64,000 nt of DNA from Microbacterium sp. STN6. GTDB lineage: Bacteria; Actinomycetota; Actinomycetes; Actinomycetales; Microbacteriaceae. The position numbers were made by a program, and so were the translations under genes. Of this stretch, positions 7,780-15,726 are shown one piece after another. The first letter of the stretch is position 1; each line of letters starts with the position of its first letter. The notes under the pieces are model-generated. The model saw nothing but the letters and a program-made list of their open reading frames with translations, was not told the origin of the DNA and ran no database searches. Location: the NCBI RefSeq assembly GCF_026410545.1, contig NZ_JAPMIT010000001.1, positions 806,001 through 870,000 on the forward strand, read 5' to 3'.

Positions 7780-7860
7780 TTGCCTTCAGCCTACCGAGGG
7801 AACGCGCACGTGGCTTCGGGATCCGGCCTTGGGCTGCTCCTTGACGGGCGCCAGCGACGG

Positions 7861-8910
7861 TTACAGGCGCACGACCAGCTTCTGGGCGGAGACGCCGTGG
7901 CGCAGGCGGTCGAGCGCGACCGGGATCTGCTCGAGGCCGTCTCCGACGACGACCGCTTCGGGCGCAGCGCGGTAGGTGCCGCTTGCGAGAGCGGCGGGAA
8001 GGTAGTGCGCGTAGATGCTCGGCCCGACGGCGTTGTTTCGCAGGGTCCCGCCCCAGACGCCGGTGGTGTGCACGCCGCGCCGCCGCCGTGCCAGGAGCTG
8101 GAGGCGGATCGCCGCGGTCGGCTGCGCGCTCGTGAGACGACGCGGGCCGGATGCTGTGCTGGCGACCGCAAGCGTCGGTGCGAGCGAGCCGGAGCCGATC
8201 GCGTACGCGCCGGCGAGCACGTCGTCGCCGAGTGCGGCACGCAGTCGGCCGACTGCGTCGGGAGCGGTGCGATCGATGGCCGCGGCGGCGCCGAGGGAGC
8301 GCAGGTAGCCGAAGTTGTGCGGTGAGCATGTGGCGATAACCCGGTACCCGGCCGCACGGGCGAGTTGGATGGCGTTGCTGCCGACGCTGGTTGAGCCACC
8401 CCAGATGAGCACCGTCTCGCCGCGCTCGGACGGGTTGAGCGTGGGCAGCGGCAGGCCCAGGTGGTCCGGCTGAAACAGGCCGGTTGCCGCAGTCGAGAGC
8501 GCCAGCGGCAGCACGCATGCCTGCTCGAAGGGCAGATCGTCGGGAATCGGCGACACCATATGCTCGACCAGCACCACGTAGCGCTGAAAGGCGCCCTCAG
8601 CTGCGCGGTTTCGATCCTTTTCGACGCCGACCGCCATACCGAGAACCCGGTCGCCGACCTGGAGTCTGCCCACTCCCGCTCCGGTCTCCACCACCTCGCC
8701 GGCCACGTCGCTGCCGATGATCGCGGGGAATCGCAGCCATGGCAGGGCCAGCCGGTAGCCGATTCCGGGCAGGCCATCGATCGGATTGACCGAGACGGCA
8801 CGCACCCGCACGACCACCTCGCCCGGGCCCGGCGGCGTATACGGCGGGTGGCCGACCTCGAACCGTGTGCCCGGCTTCGGCAGCCAGAGGGCGAGATTCT
8901 GCGGCGTCAC
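7861..8910 (-). CDS. Zinc-independent medium-chain dehydrogenase (quinone oxidoreductase / enoyl reductase type)
   Basis: 349 residues. GroES-like N-terminus with PGPGEVVVRVRAVSVNPID, then FPAIIGSDVAGEVVETG and VGDRVLG. The nucleotide-binding domain has VLIWGGSTSVGSNAIQLARAAGYRVIAT. No Cys/His zinc cluster is visible. The sequence is closest to the fungal-type ToxD/enoyl-reductase branch of the MDR superfamily. GTG 8910 overlaps the stop of the upstream saccharopine-dehydrogenase-like gene by 4 nt, so the pair is one transcription unit controlled from 9999-10086. It probably uses NADPH; the substrate is unknown. Confidence 0.8.
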   Translation of the reverse strand: MTPQNLALWLPKPGTRFEVGHPPYTPPGPGEVVVRVRAVSVNPIDGLPGIGYRLALPWLRFPAIIGSDVAGEVVETGAGVGRLQVGDRVLGMAVGVEKDRNRAAEGAFQRYVVLVEHMVSPIPDDLPFEQACVLPLALSTAATGLFQPDHLGLPLPTLNPSERGETVLIWGGSTSVGSNAIQLARAAGYRVIATCSPHNFGYLRSLGAAAAIDRTAPDAVGRLRAALGDDVLAGAYAIGSGSLAPTLAVASTASGPRRLTSAQPTAAIRLQLLARRRRGVHTTGVWGGTLRNNAVGPSIYAHYLPAALASGTYRAAPEAVVVGDGLEQIPVALDRLRHGVSAQKLVVRL

Positions 8911-9998
8911 GCCAGCGCCTCAGCGAGCACGTATTCGCCACCGCAATCCTCTGCCAGCGACGGGCCGAAGAGCGCCGCCGGCGTGTATGCCCCCGGGTGG
9001 CCCTGACCCGCCAGCAGCCGGTAGGCAACCTCAGACGCCACCGCCGCCGTGAATTCGCTGGCGGCCGGCAGCCGCAGCCACCCCTCGCGAGCCTCGCCGT
9101 TCGCCCACTCGGCACGCGCGTGCCCCCACGAATGCTCTCGCGGCTTCGGGCGATCGGGCAGCATCACGGCAGCGAGGCGGCGCGCGACAGAGCGACGCAG
9201 CGGTCCGACGTGCAGAAGAGGCAGAACTGCCGGAAGCAGCACCCGAGCGGCTCGGCCGGATGGGGCTTCGCTGGAGGCCGTGTCGACGAATCGCGCACGA
9301 GACGCGTTGTGGGCGGCGAGCAGCTCGCCGAGCGGCATCAGCGCGGTGGTCACGGCGTCGCCGTCGGGTGTCGTCAACTGCAACGGCCGGCTGAGAATGC
9401 GGGCGCGCGCGAGTCGGCCATCCGTGATGCGTCTGCTCTGGAACCGGCCGCCGCCGCCCACCCCGGGCAACCCCTCGACGAAGGATGCGGCGAGTGCCTC
9501 GCCGAGCCGGCCCGCGGTGCTCTCCATCGAAGGGATCATGTCGACGCGCACGCGCTCGGCGGGCGGACGACCCTCGGTGAGCCAGGTCACGACGCTTTCC
9601 GTGGCCGTGACGCCGAAGCCGGCACCCGTGACGAGCGTGTGGCCGAGCCGGCGGGCGGCCTCGTCGCGCCCCAGCAGCTGCGTGAAGGTCGAGATGTCGT
9701 TGGCGATGTCGCAGTAGTGGCCTGCTTCGAGGGCGGCGTCGGCGATCACCGAGCCGGTGTGCTGGAAGGGGCCGACGGTGTTCACAACGACGGCGGGACC
9801 ATCGCGGCGGATCGCGGCCGCCATGTCGGCCGGGGTTGCCGCGACGACCGCACGCGCACCCAACTCGCGGGCGAGAGGCTCGAGTCTGGCCTGGTTTCGC
9901 CCGACGAGCACGAGGGGCGCGTCTCGGCCGGCGAGCAGGCTCGCAACACGGGCACCCGTGCGCCCCGTTGCTCCGAGCACCCAGATTTCGTTGGACAT
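8907..9998 (-). CDS. Saccharopine dehydrogenase NADP-binding domain protein (trans-acting enoyl reductase-like)
   Basis: 363 residues. The Rossmann start EIWVLGATGRTGARVASLLAG is immediate, followed by NTVGPFQHTGSVIADAALEAGHYCDIAND, the pattern of the saccharopine-dehydrogenase-like family that includes mycobacterial trans-acting enoyl reductases. ATG 9998 is chosen because AGGGAG lies 8 nt upstream; a start at 10070 would run through the operator palindromes. It faces a TetR gene across two palindromes and is coupled to an MDR enzyme, so the two reductases probably share an induced pathway. The substrate is not deducible. Confidence 0.78.
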   Translation of the reverse strand: MSNEIWVLGATGRTGARVASLLAGRDAPLVLVGRNQARLEPLARELGARAVVAATPADMAAAIRRDGPAVVVNTVGPFQHTGSVIADAALEAGHYCDIANDISTFTQLLGRDEAARRLGHTLVTGAGFGVTATESVVTWLTEGRPPAERVRVDMIPSMESTAGRLGEALAASFVEGLPGVGGGGRFQSRRITDGRLARARILSRPLQLTTPDGDAVTTALMPLGELLAAHNASRARFVDTASSEAPSGRAARVLLPAVLPLLHVGPLRRSVARRLAAVMLPDRPKPREHSWGHARAEWANGEAREGWLRLPAASEFTAAVASEVAYRLLAGQGHPGAYTPAALFGPSLAEDCGGEYVLAEALA

Positions 9999-10025
9999 GT
10001 CGTGACTCCCTCTCGCCGCTGTGAT

Positions 10026-10070
10026 GACACGTTGTGTCGTTGCCGACGATAGCATGACATGGGGTGTCAT
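10026..10070. promoter_or_regulatory. Two TetR operator palindromes between divergent genes
   Basis: GACAC-gtt-GTGTC at 10026-10038 and ATGACA-tgggg-TGTCAT at 10054-10070, sharing the half-site TGACA. They lie between the divergent starts at 9998 and 10087. Autorepression plus control of the reductase pair is inferred. Confidence 0.65.
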
Positions 10071-10074
10071 CGGC

Positions 10075-10080
10075 TAGGCT
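10075..10080 (+). promoter_or_regulatory. -10 box TAGGCT for leaderless TetR gene
   Basis: TAGGCT ends 6 nt before ATG 10087 and directly abuts the second operator palindrome, so repressor binding would occlude it. Confidence 0.5.
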
Positions 10081-10086
10081 GGAGAA

Positions 10087-10689
10087 ATGGGGAGATGGGT
10101 GCCGGATGCGCGTGGTCGCCTCGAGCGCGCAGCGCTGGAGCTCTTCACCGAGCAGGGCTTCGCCGAAACCACGGTGCCGCAGATCACCGAACGGGCGGGG
10201 CTGACGACTCGAACCTTCTTCCGCTACTTCGCCGACAAGCGCGAGGTGCTTTTCTCGGGCGAAGACGACATGCGCGAACAATTCGCCGAGATCGTGCGAA
10301 GCGCGCCGCGAGGACTGTCGCTCATGGAACTCGTCGAGCACTGTCTCGTTGAGGCGGCGACCGCCATCTTCGAGCCCCGGTTTGCGGTGATGCGCAGTTG
10401 GCGATCGGTCGTCGCGACCGATGATGGTCTGCGTGAGCGCGAGCTGCGCAAGCAGCAACTTGCTTCGGAGAGTGCGGTGGAAGTGCTGCGCGAGCGCGGT
10501 CTCGATGAGCCGACGGCCGAGATGATCGCACGGTTGGCGAGCCTGGTGCTGCAGACGGCGCTGTCGGGTTGGGTCGCGCAGGCGACCGAACAGAAGCACC
10601 TCGCCACGTTCGTTCGCGAGTCGCTCGTGCAGCTGCGCTCGATCGTCTCGCCCGCTGACGACGCAAAAAGTATCTTGACATCAAGATAA
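10087..10689 (+). CDS. TetR family transcriptional regulator
   Basis: 200 residues. HTH at about 12-58: RLERAALELFTEQGFAETTVPQITERAGLTTRTFFRYFADKREVLF, a canonical TetR helix-turn-helix with FRYF. The C-terminal ligand domain is all-helical. It is divergent from the saccharopine-dehydrogenase-like/MDR pair, with two palindromes in between, so it probably represses that pair and itself. Its last codons contain an unrelated 18-bp palindrome (10671-10688) that belongs to the next gene's control region. The ligand is unknown. Confidence 0.87.
   Translation: MGRWVPDARGRLERAALELFTEQGFAETTVPQITERAGLTTRTFFRYFADKREVLFSGEDDMREQFAEIVRSAPRGLSLMELVEHCLVEAATAIFEPRFAVMRSWRSVVATDDGLRERELRKQQLASESAVEVLRERGLDEPTAEMIARLASLVLQTALSGWVAQATEQKHLATFVRESLVQLRSIVSPADDAKSILTSR
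10671..10688. promoter_or_regulatory. Perfect 18-bp MarR-type palindrome upstream of the PrpD/ComA-like pair
   Basis: TATCTTGA-CA-TCAAGATA is fully symmetric and overlaps the last codons of the TetR gene. This consensus shape is typical of MarR-family operators rather than TetR ones. It lies about 90 nt before the MmgE/PrpD start. No MarR gene is adjacent to it, so the controlling regulator would act from elsewhere, or it could be one of the window's MarR proteins. Confidence 0.6.
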
Positions 10690-10774
10690 ATTGTGGCAGA
10701 GTCATAAGTGAAGTTAGGTAACCCTGACCGCCCGATTGGGGCGCGGCTACCTGCTCAGAATCGCGGGTCGCATC

Positions 10775-12154
10775 ATGACCGAAGTCCAGGATTTGGCGCG
10801 CTTTGTCGGCGGCGCATCGTTCGATGATCTCAGTGCCGACGCGGTCGCTCAGCTGAAGATCCGTGTGCTCGACACTCTCGGTGTCGCCATCGGCGCGCTC
10901 GATGCTGAGCCGATCATCGCCATCCGCACGCTCGTCGATGATCTTGGCGGCGCACCGCAGGCCGCGATGATCGGCGGCGGGAAGACATCGATCGATCGGG
11001 CGGCCTTCGTCAACGTGTCGCTCAGTCGCTATCTCGACTTCATGGACGCCTACCTCGCCAAGGGAGAGACCTGCCACCCGTCCGACAACCTCGGTGCCGT
11101 GCTGGCAGCGAGTGAATCGGTCGGCGGTACAGGAAGGGAATTTCTGACAGCGCTTGCCGTGGCCTACCAGGTGCAGGCGCGGCTGTCTGATGTCGCCCCG
11201 GTGCGGGCGAAGGGATTCGACCACACCGTACAGGGTGCGTACGCGAGCGCCGCTGGTGTGGCCAAGGCACTTCGGCTGACTGAGGCGCAGACCGCGAATG
11301 CGATCGCGATCTCGGGAACCGCCAATAACGCCCTCCGGGTGACCCGCACCGGCAATCTAAGCAACTGGAAGGGCCTGGCCTACCCGAACACGGCCAAAGA
11401 GGGCACCTTCGCGGCGCTGCTGGCCTCTCGCGGCATCACCGGCCCAGAACTCGTCTTCGAGGGCAACAAGGGCTTCAAAGACTCCATCGCGGGACCGTTC
11501 GAGATCGACTGGTCGACAGAGGATCTCGAGCGGGTGAACATGACGATCGTCAAGAAGCACAACGCCGAGATTCACTCGCAGTCCGCACTCGACGCGGCCA
11601 TGGACATCCGCTCGCAGCCCGGGTTCGACGCGGCGCTCGTTCAGACGGTGCGGTTGCGCACGTTCGACGTGGCCTACTCGATCATCGGGGGCGGTGAGGA
11701 AGGCGACAAGCACAGCGTGCGCACCAAGGAAGAAGCGGATCACTCGCTTCCGTACCTGCTTGCCGCGGCGCTGCTCGATGGGCGAGTCACCCCGCGCAGC
11801 TTCGCCCCGGAGCGGATACGCGCGGAGGACATCCAGCGTTTGCTCGCCGTGGTGGAAGTGCGCCCGGACGATGGATTCTCCGCTCGCTTCCCTGCGGAAA
11901 TGCCCGCGAGCCTCGAGGTCATTCTGTCCGACGGAACCGTGTTGCACTCGACGCAGAACTCGTACGAGGGTTTCCACACCGACCCGATGAGCTGGAACGT
12001 GGCACGCGCAAAGTTCGATGCCGTCGCCGGTCGGTTCGCCGACCCCCAGCTGCGTGAGGAGATCGCCGCCGTGGTGCGCGACCTTGATCACCACACGGTG
12101 CGCGATCTCTGCCAGTTGCTCGGCCGTGTCAGCACGCACCAACTCGAGCGCTGA
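10775..12154 (+). CDS. MmgE/PrpD family dehydratase/isomerase-like protein
   Basis: 459 residues from ATG 10775; an in-frame TTG at 10736 is less likely. The family features are the N-terminal helical domain (LKIRVLDTLGVAIGAL), SRYLDFMDAYL, CHPSDNLGAVLAASE, and the central KGLAYPNTAKEG. PrpD is 2-methylcitrate dehydratase, but the family also includes cis-aconitate decarboxylase and lyases of unknown substrate. No prpB or prpC is nearby, so a methylcitrate role is unlikely. The partner 57 nt downstream is a ComA homologue, which suggests a joint pathway on a phosphorylated or sulfonated C3-C6 acid. An MarR-type palindrome lies upstream. Confidence 0.83.
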   Translation: MTEVQDLARFVGGASFDDLSADAVAQLKIRVLDTLGVAIGALDAEPIIAIRTLVDDLGGAPQAAMIGGGKTSIDRAAFVNVSLSRYLDFMDAYLAKGETCHPSDNLGAVLAASESVGGTGREFLTALAVAYQVQARLSDVAPVRAKGFDHTVQGAYASAAGVAKALRLTEAQTANAIAISGTANNALRVTRTGNLSNWKGLAYPNTAKEGTFAALLASRGITGPELVFEGNKGFKDSIAGPFEIDWSTEDLERVNMTIVKKHNAEIHSQSALDAAMDIRSQPGFDAALVQTVRLRTFDVAYSIIGGGEEGDKHSVRTKEEADHSLPYLLAAALLDGRVTPRSFAPERIRAEDIQRLLAVVEVRPDDGFSARFPAEMPASLEVILSDGTVLHSTQNSYEGFHTDPMSWNVARAKFDAVAGRFADPQLREEIAAVVRDLDHHTVRDLCQLLGRVSTHQLER

Positions 12155-12211
12155 ATCGGCCGCCAGCTTCCTGCCCCACACGGCATTCACGAAGAGAAAG
12201 AAGGTCACACC

Positions 12212-13126
12212 ATGACCATGACCACAAGCCCCGTCACCAGCCCCAGGAACTCTGAGGCCGGGCGGGCCGTCGCACCCCGCAGTGCCAACGCGATCGCGCA
12301 GGATGTCGCATTCAACTTCATTCCCCGCGCCTATCGGCCCCAAAAGCCGCGCACGCTCGGCATCACCGAGGTACGAGGGCCGTACTACTCCACCTACGGC
12401 ATGCGACACCTCGCTGACGTGCTCGAGACTGCCGGCCAGTGGGTGGACGGTGTGAAATGGGCCGGCGGGTCGTTCGCCCTGCTTCCTCGCGAGCAGGTGC
12501 GTGCATTCAGCGACCTTGCCCACGAACATGACGCGTACATCTCCTCCGGCGGCTGGCTGGAGACGGTGCTGCGCTACGGACCGGACGCGGTCGACGCGTA
12601 TCTGAAGGAAGCCAAGGAGGTCGGTTTCGACGTCATCGAGATCTCGGCCGGCTTCATCTCCGTGCCGACCTCGGGCCTGTTGCGGTTGATCGAACGCGTG
12701 ACGAAGGCTGGGTTGAAGGCTAAGCCCGAACTCGGCATCCAGTTCGGCTCAGGCGGCGACTCGGGCGAGGCTGAACTGGCCGCAGAGGGCACGAAGGACG
12801 TCGGCGATCTCATCGCTCGCGCCAACAAGGCTCTTGAGGCCGGCGCCGACATCATCATGATCGAGTCGGAGGGCATCACAGAGAACGTGGTCGAGTGGAA
12901 CACCCGGCCGGTAGCGGAGATCATCAACGGCGTCGGGCTCGAGCACGTGATGTTCGAGTCGGCAGACCCGCCCGTATACGAGTGGTACATCAAGAACTAT
13001 GGCAACGAGGTGAACCTGTTCGTCGACCACAGCCAGATTCTGCAGCTGGAAGGGCTTCGACAGAACCTCTGGGGCAATAAGTCCACGTGGGGCCGCATCA
13101 TCAACCCAGCCCCGCTGACCTACTAG
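12212..13126 (+). CDS. Phosphosulfolactate synthase (ComA)-family protein
   Basis: 304 residues. AGAAGG precedes ATG 12212. After a 30-residue leader the ComA TIM-barrel pattern is clear: KPRTLGITEVRGPYY, VDGVKWAGGSF, AYISSGGWLETV, VGFDVIEISAGF, GADIIMIESEGI and VNLFVDHSQILQLEGLR. Authentic ComA adds sulfite to phosphoenolpyruvate to give phosphosulfolactate, the first step of archaeal and Xanthobacter coenzyme M synthesis. No ComB, ComC or sulfonate genes are in the window, so the product here may differ. It is co-directional with a MmgE/PrpD gene, with a 57-nt gap. Confidence 0.82.
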   Translation: MTMTTSPVTSPRNSEAGRAVAPRSANAIAQDVAFNFIPRAYRPQKPRTLGITEVRGPYYSTYGMRHLADVLETAGQWVDGVKWAGGSFALLPREQVRAFSDLAHEHDAYISSGGWLETVLRYGPDAVDAYLKEAKEVGFDVIEISAGFISVPTSGLLRLIERVTKAGLKAKPELGIQFGSGGDSGEAELAAEGTKDVGDLIARANKALEAGADIIMIESEGITENVVEWNTRPVAEIINGVGLEHVMFESADPPVYEWYIKNYGNEVNLFVDHSQILQLEGLRQNLWGNKSTWGRIINPAPLTY

Positions 13127-13145
13127 AACGAGGGTCGCGCGGTAT

Positions 13146-13164
13146 CGCCGCCGCTCAGGCGGCG
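13146..13164. terminator. Bidirectional hairpin between convergent genes
   Basis: CGCCGCC-gctca-GGCGGCG. It overlaps the stop codon of the leftward hydrolase gene and lies 20 nt after the ComA-like stop. There is no T-tract, so it may be a stem that stabilises 3' ends rather than a full intrinsic terminator. Confidence 0.45.
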
Positions 13165-13937
13165 TGCTGCACGATCAGGTCCCTCAGCCGCCCCGGCGTC
13201 TCGAGCTGCGGCAGGTGGCCGGCCGTATCAATGACCTCCAGCCTCGCTCCGGGAATGAGCTCGGCGTAGTCGCGACCGTGGTCAGGCGTGACGATGCGAT
13301 CGGCGGCTCCCCACACGACCAGCGTGTGAGAGCGGATGCTGTCGATCCGATCCACGAGCGTGGCGTCTGCCATCGTCGTGCCCCCGTACGCGAGCAGCGC
13401 CGCGCGATTGCCTGCCATCGCGGCCCGCGCCGCAGCGGGCAGCGCGTCGAGGTCAAGACGGAACTTCGACGGCTCGTAATACGACAGCTCGCCGACCTCG
13501 GCCATGCTCAGGGAGAAGAAGTCGACGATGGGATGCTCTGCGTTGACCAATCCGACGGCATCGACCACAACCAGACCGGTGACCCGAGGCGAGTTGTGCG
13601 AAGCAATCTCGGCGGCGAGCCAGCCGCCGATCGAGTTGCCGACGAGCAGAACATCGTGGGCATCCAGTGCATCGAGCAGGCCGAGGTACGCGACGGCCAG
13701 CGTGCGGATGCTGTCGAGCCCCTCGGGCCGAGAGGTGCCCGCGAACCCGGGGTGTGTCGGAACGACTACCCGGAATCCGCTCGCGGCCAGGAGCGGCGCG
13801 AACGGCGCGACCGACTGCGGTCCAGCCCCGCCGTGTAGGAGGAGAACGGTTCGACCCGCCCCGTATTCGGAGAGGGCGAAATCGATGCTGCCGGCGGGGG
13901 AGTCGCTGCGCAGCATCCGCGATTCTGGTTCTGTCAT
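13155..13937 (-). CDS. Alpha/beta hydrolase
   Basis: 260 residues from ATG 13937, which has GGTGAGG at 8-nt spacing (ATG 13943 would leave only 2 nt). It has the oxyanion motif LLLHGGAGP, nucleophile elbow VGNSIGGW, acid in VVWGAADRIVTPDHG and the final His in TAGHLPQLE. This is the complete catalytic triad of a small cytosolic hydrolase (esterase, dienelactone-like or C-C hydrolase type). It diverges from a MarR gene 69 nt away, and direct repeats ctaagca at 13957 and 13971 lie in between. The substrate is unknown. Confidence 0.83.
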   Translation of the reverse strand: MTEPESRMLRSDSPAGSIDFALSEYGAGRTVLLLHGGAGPQSVAPFAPLLAASGFRVVVPTHPGFAGTSRPEGLDSIRTLAVAYLGLLDALDAHDVLLVGNSIGGWLAAEIASHNSPRVTGLVVVDAVGLVNAEHPIVDFFSLSMAEVGELSYYEPSKFRLDLDALPAAARAAMAGNRAALLAYGGTTMADATLVDRIDSIRSHTLVVWGAADRIVTPDHGRDYAELIPGARLEVIDTAGHLPQLETPGRLRDLIVQHAA

Positions 13938-13956
13938 TGTCATGGCCTCACCATAG

Positions 13957-13977
13957 CTAAGCATGTTGAACTAAGCA
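13957..13977. promoter_or_regulatory. Direct repeats in hydrolase/MarR divergent promoter
   Basis: ctaagca at 13957-13963 and 13971-13977, 14 bp apart, lie between the divergent starts. Possible MarR contact sites, though the spacing is unusual for a dimer. Confidence 0.3.
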
Positions 13978-13993
13978 AGATGAGTTTATCGAT

Positions 13994-13999
13994 TAGGCT
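13994..13999 (+). promoter_or_regulatory. -10 box TAGGCT for leaderless MarR gene
   Basis: TAGGCT ends 6 nt before GTG 14006, with no Shine-Dalgarno sequence. Confidence 0.5.
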
Positions 14000-14005
14000 G
14001 GCCTC

Positions 14006-14419
14006 GTGGATGGAAAAGAACTGCGGGACGCGGGGCTCGCGATCAAGCGAGTGCAGGCGCGGCACCACAAGGAACTCGACGCGCGCCTGCGCGCCCTCGG
14101 CCTGACGCTCGTGCAGTGGGATGCTCTGCGTCACCTCGACGAGAACCCGGATGCGTCGCTGCGCGACCTCGCGAACCTCACGTTCCAGAGCGAGCAGGCG
14201 TTCGGCACGCTCGCCACGCGCATGGTGAGACGCGGGCTGATCGAGCGAGTCGACGGGCCGGGCCGCGCCATCCGTCACCGCATCACCAAGACGGGTGCGG
14301 CCGCGCTCGTTGAGGGAACGGCGGTGGCCACCGCGGTGGTGCGTGCGTCGTTTGCGCCGCTGAGTGACGACGAGGTGCGAACCCTGAAGGCGCTGCTCGA
14401 ACGGCTCGCGACGAGGTAG
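14006..14419 (+). CDS. MarR family transcriptional regulator
   Basis: 137 residues from GTG. The winged helix includes LTLVQWDALRHLDENPDASLRDLANLTFQSEQAFGTLATRMVRRGLIERV, with the beta-wing GRAIRHRITKTG. It diverges from the alpha/beta hydrolase, the usual arrangement for a MarR repressor of a detoxification or catabolic enzyme. The start is preceded by TAGGCT at the leaderless distance. It ends 12 nt before the convergent second MarR gene. Confidence 0.85.
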   Translation: MDGKELRDAGLAIKRVQARHHKELDARLRALGLTLVQWDALRHLDENPDASLRDLANLTFQSEQAFGTLATRMVRRGLIERVDGPGRAIRHRITKTGAAALVEGTAVATAVVRASFAPLSDDEVRTLKALLERLATR

Positions 14420-14430
14420 CGGCGAGGCGC

Positions 14431-14934
14431 TCAGACGGGCGGGGGCGTCTGGGAGCGGGCGGTCGCGACCATGCGGGCCTGCGGGTCCAGCTTGCTGAGC
14501 AGCTTGGCTGAGATCGTCGAGAGCTGGGTCAGTTCCTCGGCGGTAAGGGTGTCGATGACGATGCTGCGCACCAGGTCGACGTGCCCGGGCGCCGTTGCGA
14601 CCACCTTCTGCCAGCCGTCTTGGGTGAGGGTGACGTTGGTGGCGCGGCGGTCTTCCGGGCACGGCTGGCGCTTCGCGTATCCGCGCTTCTCGAGGTTCGA
14701 GACGACTCGCGAGAGGCGGGCCAGGCTCGCCGTCGTGAAGCCCGCAAGCGCCGTCATTCTCATGGTTCGCTGCGGGGCCTCGGAGAGCATTGCGAGCGTG
14801 AAGTACTCGAAATGAGTGAGCTGCGCGTCCCGTTCCAGCTGTGCGTCGAGCGCCGCCGGGAAGAGTTGCAGCACCGCGACGAAGCGGGTCCAGACGACGA
14901 GCTGCTCGTCGTTCAGCCATTTCGCGTCGGTCAT
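14431..14934 (-). CDS. MarR family transcriptional regulator of the adjacent NADP-reductase gene
   Basis: 167 residues. N-terminal helices LNDEQLVVWTRFVAVLQLFPAALDAQL, HTH HFEYFTLAMLSEAPQRTMRMTALAGFTTASLARLSRVVSNLEKRGY, and wing CPEDRRATNVTLTQDG. The DxRxxxVxLT wing motif is intact. It faces the F420/NADP-reductase-like gene across two TTGTA-nn-TACAA palindromes, so repression of both promoters is likely. Confidence 0.88.
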   Translation of the reverse strand: MTDAKWLNDEQLVVWTRFVAVLQLFPAALDAQLERDAQLTHFEYFTLAMLSEAPQRTMRMTALAGFTTASLARLSRVVSNLEKRGYAKRQPCPEDRRATNVTLTQDGWQKVVATAPGHVDLVRSIVIDTLTAEELTQLSTISAKLLSKLDPQARMVATARSQTPPPV

Positions 14935-14953
14935 GCAGCGATTCTACTCGAAA

Positions 14954-14998
14954 AGTTGTAGCTACAACTAAATCACGCTATATTACTTGTAGATACAA
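14954..14998. promoter_or_regulatory. Pair of MarR operators TTGTA-nn-TACAA
   Basis: AGTTGTAGCTACAACT at 14954-14969 is a perfect 16-bp palindrome, and TTGTAGATACAA at 14987-14998 is a second site. The centres are 31 bp apart, about three helical turns, so both dimers bind the same face. They lie between divergent starts at 14934 and 15040. Confidence 0.75.
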
Positions 14999-15039
14999 CC
15001 AATGGACACCCGTTTAGCGGAAATCGAGAAGGAGACCCC

Positions 15040-15615
15040 ATGACTGCAGTGAGCATCATCGGAACCGGCGCAATGGCGAACGCGATCGGCGGCGTTCTCG
15101 CCGGCGGCGGTGCGACCGTCGAATATATCGGCCACTCCGAGAAGACCGACACCGTCTCGGGCGAGATTGTCGTTCTCGCGGTGCCGTACCCGGCCGTCTC
15201 CGGCATCATCGCCCAGTACGGCGACCAGCTGTCGGGCAAAATCGTCGTCGACATCACCAACCCGCTCAACTTCGAGACGTTCGACTCGCTGACCGTGCCG
15301 CAGGGCAGCTCTGCCGCGGCCGAGATCGCTGCCGTGCTTCCCGAATCCCGGGTGCTCAAGGCGTTCAACACCACGTTCGCCGCAACGCTTGGTGCGAAGA
15401 AGGTCGGGCCGTTGCAGACGACGGTGCTGATCGCGGGTGACGATGCTGAGGCCAAGTCGGCTCTCTCGGCGCTCGTCGCGGCAGGCGGAGTTGCCGCCAT
15501 CGACGCCGGTTCGCTGCGTCGCGCGCACGAGCTCGAGGCGCTCGGATTCCTGCAGCTGACCCTCGCTGCGGGCGAGCAGATCGCGTGGACCGGTGGGTTC
15601 GGGCTCGTACGCTGA
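15040..15615 (+). CDS. NADPH-dependent F420 reductase-like (NpdG-type) oxidoreductase
   Basis: 191 residues. AAGGAG precedes ATG 15040. Rossmann start AVSIIGTGAMANAIGGVLAGGG, then VVLAVPYPAVSGII, VVDITNPLNFETFD and VLKAFNTTFAATL, which is the order of the F420-oxidoreductase NAD(P)-binding family. Many family members without F420 partners are general NADP-dependent reductases. The MarR operators directly upstream suggest induction by a small aromatic or oxidative signal. No F420 biosynthesis genes are in the window, so the electron acceptor is uncertain. Confidence 0.82.
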   Translation: MTAVSIIGTGAMANAIGGVLAGGGATVEYIGHSEKTDTVSGEIVVLAVPYPAVSGIIAQYGDQLSGKIVVDITNPLNFETFDSLTVPQGSSAAAEIAAVLPESRVLKAFNTTFAATLGAKKVGPLQTTVLIAGDDAEAKSALSALVAAGGVAAIDAGSLRRAHELEALGFLQLTLAAGEQIAWTGGFGLVR

Positions 15616-15627
15616 TCGGCACGCGCC

Positions 15628-15699
15628 CCGCGCATCCGTAATCGGCCGCGCATCCGTAATCGGCCGCGCATCCGCAATCGGCCGCGCATCCGTAATAGG
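15628..15699. repeat. Tandem repeat, 4 x 18 bp
   Basis: Unit ccgcgcatccgtaatcgg, four copies. Copies 1 and 2 are identical, copy 3 has one change and copy 4 one change. A partial ggtaatcggcc follows. It fills the gap between the NADP-reductase and VOC genes. There are no spacers, so it is not CRISPR. Confidence 0.9.
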
Positions 15700-15726
15700 C
15701 CAGGTAATCGGCCAGGAAGGCAGACA

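Noticed and set aside
6892-8325. 477-codon plus-strand frame over the glycosyltransferase and dehydrogenase
   Set aside because: It crosses two well-supported minus-strand genes and has no motif.
10775-12154. 2-methylcitrate dehydratase (prpD) of a methylcitrate cycle
   Set aside because: No prpB, prpC or propionyl-CoA genes nearby, and the neighbour is a ComA homologue, so only the family name is used.
12212-13126. Calling a complete coenzyme M pathway
   Set aside because: Only the ComA homologue is present. ComB, ComC and later enzymes are not seen in the window.
15628-15699. Possible CRISPR array
   Set aside because: Units are directly adjacent 18-mers with no spacers and no cas genes. 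The same argument excludes 32621-32700 and 51553-51603.
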